A stretch of 34,005 bases of DNA from Bacteroidota bacterium (GTDB lineage Bacteria > Bacteroidota > Bacteroidia > Chitinophagales > Saprospiraceae): NCBI GenBank assembly GCA_024642665.1, contig JAHEAR010000028.1:10994-44998 (forward strand), given 5' to 3'. Under the pieces are notes generated by a model, which saw nothing but the letters and a program-made list of their open reading frames with translations, was not told the DNA's origin and did no database searches. Position 1 is the first letter of the stretch; every line of letters begins with the position of its first letter. The position numbers and the translations under genes are program-made. Positions 15,193-22,146 of this stretch are shown piece by piece.

Positions 15193-17640
15193 TCAAAGGT
15201 TCAGGCTGAATTGTAGTAGAAAGTATCTGCCGGCTTGCGGAAAGTAGCCCTTCAAATGGTATTGACCACTACCTTCTGATCCTGCATATGGATCATCCGG
15301 TACGGGATCATAACCCTCACTTTTAAATCTGTATATCCATCCGTTTGACTCGTAGTTTGCATCAAAGAGATTCTTTATCATAAATCCGAGGTGCAGATCC
15401 TTTCCGATTTTATTGAATAGGGTCCAATGCAATCCCACATCTGCAAGACTATAGGCGTTTAGGACAGACGCCTCATTGGAAGTATTGTCAACATATTGTT
15501 TGCCAATATATCGCCCCGCCAGATCTATACTAAACGTATGTCGTTCATTAGAAATAACCATATAGTTAACGAGAAGGTTGGCCAGCATAGAAGGTGAAAA
15601 GGCGAGATCCGTATTGGAATGATTTATCACCAATTGACTTCCGGTATCCCAGTTATCAATATACTCATCAAAAGTCTTGATTCTGTTTTTACTAATGGTG
15701 GCAGATCCGGTTATCATTAAATTACTGATTGGCTGAAAGCCGGCAATCACCTCCAGTCCCATTCGGGAGCTTTTATCCACATTGATTCTGGTATAAGCAC
15801 CGACATCATTGAGTTGCCCGGTAAGCACAAGTTGATTTTTATAATCCATGAAATACCCGACCAATTCAAGATTGAAATCTTTCTTTTGACACCGGTAGCC
15901 TACTTCCGTATCCCAAAGCCGTTCAGCGTTAGGTTGACTTAAAGGGGTCGATTCAGTGTAATCGTCCCGATTCGGCTCTTTATGTACAACCCCGGATAAA
16001 GCATAGATGGATGCATTTTTTCCGGTAGCATAATGAAATCCAATCTTGGGATTAAAGAACTTTAAGGCAACATCCTGGTTGGTCGGATTTCCATTTTCAT
16101 CAGGTCCCACAAAAGCATAATTAATCCATCGTCCCTGGAGATCAACGGTAATATTTAAATCCTCTGTGATTTTGGAATTGCTCCGTGCATAAATATTACC
16201 ATCCGTTTTCACAGCTTCATTATCATAATAGGGCAGTACGCCATCCAAAGAAACCCCGGATGCTGTCCATATAACCTCCCCAAAATGTCTTCCCAGATAT
16301 TTATTCCAGGCACCTCCCAGAATAAAATACCTTTCTCCGGGAGCACCTATCTGAAGGGTGGAGGTGAATCCATAGAAGTCATTGTCCAGCCATCGCCGAC
16401 GAACCAGGTCAGAAGGATCAGGAATATTTTCAATGCCATAATCACTTAAATCCTGGTCTGCTTTGTATTGTTCAAAATACCCCGATCCTTTCGTATAGTG
16501 AAGCGCATTAGTCCATCTCGTGAAGGGAGTAATCGCCTGATCAAAATGCAATTGAACATGGCTCTGGCGATAATCATCCACCTCATTATCGTATGGATCA
16601 CCCGGCTTTTCAGTACCCGCCGAGTTGTAGGTTCTGAGTACCGGATCATCGATATATTGTTCAGGTACACCATTCCAGGCCTGATAGGTTTTCTCATCTC
16701 CCAGAGCATATACCAGCGTCAGATTGGTCTGATCGTGATGATATCCGGCTGATCCGTAAAGCGAGTACAGGTTGCTCGTAGCCCTATCGATATAGCCATC
16801 AGAAGCGATATAACTAACCCTGCCATCCAGCGTAAATCTTCCATTGATTAATCCGGATCCGCCTCCGGCAGTGACCCGTCGGGTATTAAAACTTCCGCCC
16901 CCCAGTTTGATTGTGCCATAAGGTTCGTAATTAAACCCTAATGTATTTATATGCACCCCACCGCCAAGATCGCCTACACCGGGTTTGCTCCATCCAAGGC
17001 CACGTTGTACCTGGATATTGGTTGTAGAACTGGCCAGATCGGGCATATTCACCCAAAAAACATTTTGGGACTCTGAATCATTCACAGGAATTCCATTTAG
17101 CGTCACATTGATTCGGGTAGGATCAGTCCCCCGTATGCGTAAACCTGAATACCCAATGCCCTGACCTGCATCAGACGTAGTAACCAGCGAGGGTGTCCCC
17201 TCCAGAATAAAAGGCATATCCTGCGCGAAATCTTTTTTCTGAATGTCCGTGGACGTTACATTGATATGCGTGACCGGCTCTTTTTCCCCGGCGACACTGG
17301 CCACCACACTGATTTCATCCATTTTTATATTCCGCGGGATGTGAAGGGTAATATCGATGCTGCCCCGAAGATCTATTTTCTTCCTTCGGATCCCATAGGC
17401 AGTGATGACTACCAGTTCATAAGGACCTGACTTTAGATTTTCAAATCGAAATACGCCCTGATCGGTACATTGCTGCTGTTCGTAGTAATCTTCTCCCCGC
17501 AATTCAGCCGTAGTATAATCATAAGGGTTTTCATTATCATCCAATCCTCTGCCAAGGATATAGTACTGAGCAGACAAAAGATGGGTCACGAAAAGCAGGC
17601 CTAATAGGAAAAGAGGACGAACACGCAAAGCTTGGTTCAT
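15193..17640 (-). CDS. TonB-dependent outer-membrane receptor under TPP riboswitch control (thiamine uptake)
   Basis: 815 residues from the ATG at 17640, which gives a standard signal peptide (MNQALRVRPLFLLGLLFVTHLLSA). A second in-frame ATG at 17676 would add twelve residues and lie six bases after the riboswitch. The mature protein has a carboxypeptidase-regulatory-like N-terminal domain (about 26-100), a plug domain (about 120-230) with GYSGLRIRGTDPTRINVTLNGIP and a GVGDLGG motif, then a 22-strand-type barrel. The TPP riboswitch in the leader identifies the ligand as thiamine or a related compound by inference. TPP-controlled TonB receptors are known in Bacteroides. No pnuT, thiamine kinase or SusD gene is adjacent, so the inner-membrane partner must be elsewhere. 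Confidence 0.9.
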   Translation of the reverse strand: MNQALRVRPLFLLGLLFVTHLLSAQYYILGRGLDDNENPYDYTTAELRGEDYYEQQQCTDQGVFRFENLKSGPYELVVITAYGIRRKKIDLRGSIDITLHIPRNIKMDEISVVASVAGEKEPVTHINVTSTDIQKKDFAQDMPFILEGTPSLVTTSDAGQGIGYSGLRIRGTDPTRINVTLNGIPVNDSESQNVFWVNMPDLASSTTNIQVQRGLGWSKPGVGDLGGGVHINTLGFNYEPYGTIKLGGGSFNTRRVTAGGGSGLINGRFTLDGRVSYIASDGYIDRATSNLYSLYGSAGYHHDQTNLTLVYALGDEKTYQAWNGVPEQYIDDPVLRTYNSAGTEKPGDPYDNEVDDYRQSHVQLHFDQAITPFTRWTNALHYTKGSGYFEQYKADQDLSDYGIENIPDPSDLVRRRWLDNDFYGFTSTLQIGAPGERYFILGGAWNKYLGRHFGEVIWTASGVSLDGVLPYYDNEAVKTDGNIYARSNSKITEDLNITVDLQGRWINYAFVGPDENGNPTNQDVALKFFNPKIGFHYATGKNASIYALSGVVHKEPNRDDYTESTPLSQPNAERLWDTEVGYRCQKKDFNLELVGYFMDYKNQLVLTGQLNDVGAYTRINVDKSSRMGLEVIAGFQPISNLMITGSATISKNRIKTFDEYIDNWDTGSQLVINHSNTDLAFSPSMLANLLVNYMVISNERHTFSIDLAGRYIGKQYVDNTSNEASVLNAYSLADVGLHWTLFNKIGKDLHLGFMIKNLFDANYESNGWIYRFKSEGYDPVPDDPYAGSEGSGQYHLKGYFPQAGRYFLLQFSLNL

Positions 17641-17654
17641 CAAACAAATTGATG
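17638..17654 (-). promoter_or_regulatory. hairpin over the receptor start codon (candidate expression platform)
   Basis: On the minus strand CATCAA (17649-17654), a five-base loop and TTGATG (17638-17643) form a six-base-pair perfect stem. The ATG at 17640-17638 is part of the stem. It lies 28 bases after the TPP aptamer. It could gate translation, but the pairing is short and its link to the aptamer is inferred. Confidence 0.4.
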
Positions 17655-17681
17655 TTTTACAAATATTTAGTTTCATGTTTA

Positions 17682-17759
17682 CATATTTCCCTTTCCGGCA
17701 TTACCCGGACAGGTTCAAAGGGTTTGATCTCAGCCTGAACTTTTTCGGCACCCCGTATG
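17682..17759 (-). ncRNA. TPP riboswitch (THI box)
   Basis: On the minus strand the conserved parts occur in order: GGGGTGCC (17747-17754), GCTGAGA (17728-17734), ACCCTTTGAACCTG (17710-17723), GGGTAATGCCGG (17695-17706) and AAAGGGAA (about 17687-17694). The ends CATA (17756-17759) and TATG (17682-17685) can close helix P1. The aptamer binds thiamine pyrophosphate and normally switches the downstream gene off. It ends just before the TonB receptor start and shows no terminator stem with T-tract, which suggests control of translation. Confidence 0.95.
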
Positions 17760-17833
17760 AATAAGAACGTCAACAAATGTAAGGAGAATTAGGTTCTTAT
17801 GGCAACTTGGGCCGGCACTGCGTTTTTGCGCCT

Positions 17834-17841
17834 TATATTTG
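17834..17841 (+). promoter_or_regulatory. -7 promoter box of lpd
   Basis: TATATTTG matches TAnnTTTG exactly, 27 bases before the lpd ATG. The nearest upstream TTGG (17807-17810) is a few bases too far for the usual 19-base spacing. Confidence 0.45.
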
Positions 17842-17868
17842 CCCCCTGAAACAATTAAAAAATATGCT

Positions 17869-19266
17869 ATGAAGTATAATGTTATCGTTGTGGGAAGCGG
17901 TCCCGGAGGTTATGTAGCGGCTATAAGGGCCAGTCAATTGGGACTCAAAACTGCTATTGTTGAAAGGGAGGCACTGGGTGGAATCTGCCTGAATTGGGGT
18001 TGTATACCTACAAAAGCACTATTAAAGAGTGCTGAAGTATTCAATTATCTGAGCCATGCCGAAGATTTCGGAATTAAAGTCAAAGGAGCCGATGCAGATT
18101 TGGAGGCCGTAATCAAACGATCAAGAACGGTAGCAGAGGGGATGAGCAAAGGCGTACAGTTTCTGATGAAGAAAAACAAGATCGATGTGATCATGGGATC
18201 AGGCAGGCTGGCCCGTGGAAAGAAAGTTGAAGTGACCGATGAAAAAGGAACAGTAACAACCTATGAAGGAGAACATATTATCCTGGCCACCGGAGCGAGA
18301 GCTAAAGCGCTTCCTAATATTCCAATTGATGGAAAAAAAGTCATTGAATACCGAAAAGCAATGGTGCCGGAAAAACTACCAAAATCATTGGTGGTCATCG
18401 GTGCAGGAGCCATCGGTGTTGAGTTTGCTTATTTCTACAATGCTATGGGAACGAAAGTTACCGTGATTGAATTTCTAGAACAAGGATTGGTACCAAGAGA
18501 AGATCATGAAGTTTCAAAAGAGTTGAAGCGACAATTTACCAAAAGCGGTATTGATGTTCTGGGAAATACTGCAGTAGAAAAAGTGGATACGACAGGAAAG
18601 ACCATTACCGTTACTGCAAAAGACAGAAAAACAGGAAATATAACCGAAATTAAATGTGACCTTGTTTTATCAGCAGCAGGAGTAGCTTCAAATCTCGAAA
18701 ATCTAGGATTAGAAACGCTTGGTATCAAAACAGAAAGAGACAAGGTACTCGTCAATGAATGGTATGAAACAAATGTCGGTGGTATTTATGCGATTGGAGA
18801 TATCACTGAAGGACCTGCCCTCGCTCATGTCGCTTCTGCAGAAGGGATTATCTGTGTTGAAAAAATTGCAGGACATCATCCCGAACCACTTGACTACGGC
18901 AATTTACCTGCCTGCACATTCAGCCAACCCGAAATAGCTTCCGTTGGTATGACAGAGAATCAGGCTAAAGAAGCAGGAATTGATATAAAAGTTGGAAAGT
19001 TCCCGTTTACGGCAAGTGGAAAAGCAAAGGCTGTTGGACATCCCGAAGGTTTTGTCAAGTTGATTTTTGACAGCAAGTATGGAGAAATACTGGGCGCTCA
19101 CATGATAGGTCACGGGGTTACAGATATGATTGCCGAAATTGTTTTAGCACGAAAACTGGAGGCCACCGGAATGGAGTTAATTAAAACCGTTCATCCTCAT
19201 CCAACCATGAGTGAAGCTATCATGGAAGCTGCAGCAGCAGCGTATGGAGAGGTGATCCATTTATAA
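17869..19266 (+). CDS. lpd: dihydrolipoyl dehydrogenase (E3)
   Basis: 465 residues from the ATG at 17869 (MKYNVIVVGSGPGG). The frame is open ten codons upstream but without a better start. E3 reoxidises dihydrolipoamide on 2-oxoacid dehydrogenase complexes and the glycine cleavage system, passing electrons to NAD+. Visible: FAD-binding GSGPGG (9-14), redox disulfide C40/C45 in GICLNWGCIPTK, NAD-binding VIGAGAIGVEF, the second FAD motif IYAIGDI, and the C-terminal HPHPTMSEAIMEA with the catalytic His and following Glu. No E1 or E2 gene is adjacent, so the complex served cannot be told from context. It heads a plus-strand cluster, 23 bases before surE. Confidence 0.97.
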   Translation: MKYNVIVVGSGPGGYVAAIRASQLGLKTAIVEREALGGICLNWGCIPTKALLKSAEVFNYLSHAEDFGIKVKGADADLEAVIKRSRTVAEGMSKGVQFLMKKNKIDVIMGSGRLARGKKVEVTDEKGTVTTYEGEHIILATGARAKALPNIPIDGKKVIEYRKAMVPEKLPKSLVVIGAGAIGVEFAYFYNAMGTKVTVIEFLEQGLVPREDHEVSKELKRQFTKSGIDVLGNTAVEKVDTTGKTITVTAKDRKTGNITEIKCDLVLSAAGVASNLENLGLETLGIKTERDKVLVNEWYETNVGGIYAIGDITEGPALAHVASAEGIICVEKIAGHHPEPLDYGNLPACTFSQPEIASVGMTENQAKEAGIDIKVGKFPFTASGKAKAVGHPEGFVKLIFDSKYGEILGAHMIGHGVTDMIAEIVLARKLEATGMELIKTVHPHPTMSEAIMEAAAAAYGEVIHL

Positions 19267-19289
19267 ACTAATTTGATAATCAGGATTTG

Positions 19290-20075
19290 ATGGGTAAGGA
19301 TTCAAGACCACTTATATTAATCACGAATGATGATGGCATGTTTGCGCCGGGTATTCACAAATTGGTTGAGATTGCCAGAGAATTGGGTGAAGTAGTTGTC
19401 GTTGCTCCAAATTCTCCTCAATCAGCGAAAGGACACGCGGTAACACTTTCTGATCCAATTCGATTAAACAAAGTAGATGCCTTTGGAGGGATCGAAGCGT
19501 ATGAATGCTCAGGGACTCCGGTGGATTGCGTCAAACTGGCAAAAAATATTCTTCTTAAAGACAGAGTCATTGATTTATGTGTCTCCGGAATCAATCACGG
19601 GTCAAATGCGTCCATTAATATTTTGTACTCCGGTACCATGTCAGCAGCAATGGAAGCCTCGATCGAAGGGATTGATTCTATAGGATTCAGTTTAGAAGAT
19701 TATTCTATGGATGCTGATTTTAATCCGGCAGCACCATGGATCACATCCATTATGCAATATGTACTTCAAAATGGGCTTAAAGATTGTAACCTGTTAAATG
19801 TCAATATTCCGCATCCAAAATTGGGGCCAATAAAAGGCATGAAGGTTTGCCTGCAAGGGGAAGGACGATGGGTCGAAGAGTTCGTGGAAGGAGAGGATCC
19901 CAGAGGCCAGAAATTTTATTGGCTGACCGGTAAATTTGCATCAAGTGATACACGGGAGGAAGCGGATATTTCAGCTTTGCAACAAGGCTATATCTCAATC
20001 GTGCCTTCGCATCATGACCTGACGCTTCATCAATCAATCTCTTTATTAAAATCTATTGAATCCATAAACGTTTAA
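19290..20075 (+). CDS. surE: 5'-nucleotidase SurE
   Basis: 261 residues from the ATG at 19290; a TTG one codon upstream is unlikely to be used. SurE is a metal-dependent phosphatase of nucleoside 5'- and 3'-monophosphates. Visible: ILITNDDG (N13, D14, D15) with the acidic metal site, VVAPNSPQSAKGHAVTL, the conserved ECSGTPVDCVKLA, SGINHGSNASINILYSGTMSAAMEA, and the LNVNIP segment. All key blocks are intact and the length is normal. It lies between lpd and a small membrane protein, and is probably co-transcribed with the genes to 22146. Confidence 0.96.
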   Translation: MGKDSRPLILITNDDGMFAPGIHKLVEIARELGEVVVVAPNSPQSAKGHAVTLSDPIRLNKVDAFGGIEAYECSGTPVDCVKLAKNILLKDRVIDLCVSGINHGSNASINILYSGTMSAAMEASIEGIDSIGFSLEDYSMDADFNPAAPWITSIMQYVLQNGLKDCNLLNVNIPHPKLGPIKGMKVCLQGEGRWVEEFVEGEDPRGQKFYWLTGKFASSDTREEADISALQQGYISIVPSHHDLTLHQSISLLKSIESINV

Positions 20076-20078
20076 ACC

Positions 20079-20396
20079 ATGATGCAATTTCTAAAAAAGG
20101 ATTCAGTTTGGTTTGGCATGCTACTGGGTCTGGTAAGTCCTATAATTGTTTACCTCCTGCTTTTGATGATCTATTCGTTTATGGATTCCATTGGCGTTTT
20201 CAGTGATTATGGCTTTGCCGAAGATTTCCGAACGCGAACACTTGCCCTGATTGCTATTTGTTCTAATTTGATCATCATGCAGACCTTCCGTAAATCACAT
20301 CAGCAACATGAAACGATTCGAGGTGCACTGATTGCCAGCATGATTTTAGTAGCTATTTGGTTCTGGCTGTTTGGATTTAAAATGCTTCAGTTTTGA
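20079..20396 (+). CDS. small membrane protein between surE and lpxB
   Basis: 105 residues with three hydrophobic segments: about 12-34 (MLLGLVSPIIVYLLLLMIYSF), about 53-68 and about 82-100 (LIASMILVAIWFWLFGF). A basic HQQHET stretch lies before the last segment. I do not recognise a named family. It begins three bases after the surE stop and its TGA overlaps the lpxB start (TTGA), so it is tightly coupled to both. The position next to lpxB suggests an envelope role, but this is inference only. Confidence 0.75.
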   Translation: MMQFLKKDSVWFGMLLGLVSPIIVYLLLLMIYSFMDSIGVFSDYGFAEDFRTRTLALIAICSNLIIMQTFRKSHQQHETIRGALIASMILVAIWFWLFGFKMLQF

Positions 20397-21490
20397 AATA
20401 TTATGTGTTGGCCGGAGAAGCCAGCGGCGATAAGCAAGCTGCCCTCCTGTGTGCAGCCATCTTTCAAAACGATGCCGGTGCCAAAATCACCGGTTGGGGA
20501 GGTGAAGCGATGGAAGCAACAAGTGTTACCGTTACAAAACACTATAGCGAACTTGCTTTTATGGGATTTGCAGAAGTCGTCAAACACCTGCCTGCAATTT
20601 TCAAGAATTTTAAAACTTCAAAAAAAGAGATAGCAGACTTTGCGCCTGATGCACTTATTCTTGTAGATTATCCCGGATTTAATTTGCGTATTGCCAAATG
20701 GGCTTTCAGGCAGAAGATTCCGGTATATTATTATATTTCTCCACAGTTATGGGCCTGGCATACCTCAAGAGTGCACGGAATAAAAAAGGCAGTGCGAAAA
20801 ATGTACGTCATACTCCCATTTGAGAAAGATTTTTACGAGCAATATCAAATGCAGGTGATGTACATCGGTCATCCTCTTGCTGTGGAAATAAAAAGAGCTG
20901 GTGATTTTGATTATGCACCACAGGAAAATCATATTGCCTTGCTTCCGGGCAGCAGAACACATGAGGTAGATCGAATACTTCCAATCATGGCTGCATTGAT
21001 TCAGAAGATGCCGGAAAGCATTTTTACAGTAGCTGCTGTATCCCATCTTCCACGATCGATTTATGAAAAGTGGTTAGGATCATTTTCCAATGTAAAGATT
21101 GTAGTGGATGATATGAAAGGGGCTTTGCGCAACAGTGCAGCTGCCGTAGTGACATCCGGAACTGCAACGCTGGAAACTGCATTGCTTGGCGTTCCACAAA
21201 TTGTCGTGTACAAGGGAAGTACGTTTTCATATCAGATCGCAAAGCGATTGATCAAAGTCAACTATATCTCTTTAGTCAATCTGATTATGGACAAGGAATT
21301 GATCCCTGAATTGATTCAGTCTGAATGTAATCCGGACAATATGCACCGGCAACTTACAAGAATGATGCAGGCAGATGTGGCATCGCAGGTAAAAATACAA
21401 TACAAGCAACTGGCTGATTTGTTAACCTCAGGTGGAGGTGCCCCTGCTGCCGCTATTGATATTATTTCCGATATTGGGCGCCAGCAATAG
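20393..21490 (+). CDS. lpxB: lipid A disaccharide synthase LpxB
   Basis: 365 residues starting at a TTG (20393). LpxB joins UDP-2,3-diacylglucosamine and lipid X to form the lipid A disaccharide. Visible: the N-terminal AGEASGDKQAALL, GWGGEAMEA, ELAFMGFAEVVKHLP, DALILVDYPGFNLRIAKWA, YYYISPQLWAWHTSRVHGIK, IGHPLA, LLPGSRTHEVDRILP and SGTATLETALLGVPQIVVYK, all family hallmarks (GT19). The TTG start is chosen because it gives MKYYVLAGEASGD, the usual N-terminus, and no ATG occurs in frame before residue 49. The start overlaps the previous stop as TTGA. The gene implies a lipopolysaccharide outer membrane. Confidence 0.95.
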   Translation: MKYYVLAGEASGDKQAALLCAAIFQNDAGAKITGWGGEAMEATSVTVTKHYSELAFMGFAEVVKHLPAIFKNFKTSKKEIADFAPDALILVDYPGFNLRIAKWAFRQKIPVYYYISPQLWAWHTSRVHGIKKAVRKMYVILPFEKDFYEQYQMQVMYIGHPLAVEIKRAGDFDYAPQENHIALLPGSRTHEVDRILPIMAALIQKMPESIFTVAAVSHLPRSIYEKWLGSFSNVKIVVDDMKGALRNSAAAVVTSGTATLETALLGVPQIVVYKGSTFSYQIAKRLIKVNYISLVNLIMDKELIPELIQSECNPDNMHRQLTRMMQADVASQVKIQYKQLADLLTSGGGAPAAAIDIISDIGRQQ

Positions 21491-21495
21491 GTATC

Positions 21496-22146
21496 ATGGC
21501 CCGTTATAGTTTAAATCAGCGACTTAAAGAATTTACCACTTGTGCAAATGCCTTATCCTGGGATTTGAAGGACAAGGATGAGTTTGGCATGATTAAATGG
21601 CTATTGGATTTTCATCTTTTCAAAAAGGGAGGAGCTAAGAAAATTACGCCGATGGTCATGCACAAAAAGGATGATCTTGAGTTCAGTAGTTTGTTTGACT
21701 ATTCCTATACGGTCTCCACCGGAAAATCAAGTGCTACCTTTCGCCAGACTGTTTATTTCAGATATTCCAAATCACTGGCACTTCCACATTTTATTATGGT
21801 ACCGGAAAAATGGTATCATCGGCTGGGAAGTTATTTCGGGATGCAGGATATTGATTTTGTGGAGTACCCGGCATTCAGTCAGAATTATTTGCTGCAAGGC
21901 GGTGACGAAGATTATATCCGATATCATTTTAATCACCCGGACATGATTCGTTTTTTTGACCAGCAGGGATTCTATAGCCTGGAAGGAATGAATTATCTGA
22001 TGATCCTGTATGTGGATAATGTGGTGCTGCCGGCCGAACAAGCATTACAGTTGGTGACGATTGGAGATCACCTGCACAATTACTTTGCCGATAAGACGCC
22101 GGCAGTTTCGTTACCGTTAATGAAAAATCCCGAAGAGGATTATTGA
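21496..22146 (+). CDS. uncharacterised soluble protein at the end of the lpxB cluster
   Basis: 216 residues with no signal peptide or membrane segment. An N-terminal region (about 1-60) is followed by FRQTVYFRYSKSLALPHFIMVPEKW, then YFGMQDIDFVEYPAFSQNYLLQGGDEDYIRYHF and FFDQQGFYSLEGMNYLMILY. The order (paired beta strands, an F-x-x-x-PE segment, a 'DIDF..YP.FS..YLL.G.DE' segment, then a short 'EG..YLM.LY' strand) recalls small conserved proteins found in several bacterial phyla, but I cannot name the family. It starts five bases after lpxB and overlaps the convergent topA by seven bases. Function unknown. Confidence 0.75.
   Translation: MARYSLNQRLKEFTTCANALSWDLKDKDEFGMIKWLLDFHLFKKGGAKKITPMVMHKKDDLEFSSLFDYSYTVSTGKSSATFRQTVYFRYSKSLALPHFIMVPEKWYHRLGSYFGMQDIDFVEYPAFSQNYLLQGGDEDYIRYHFNHPDMIRFFDQQGFYSLEGMNYLMILYVDNVVLPAEQALQLVTIGDHLHNYFADKTPAVSLPLMKNPEEDY

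Noticed and set aside
15193-17676. A polysaccharide utilisation locus around the TonB receptor
   Set aside because: There is no SusD-like gene or glycoside hydrolase next to it. The receptor lacks the very long SusC form and its TPP riboswitch points to thiamine instead.
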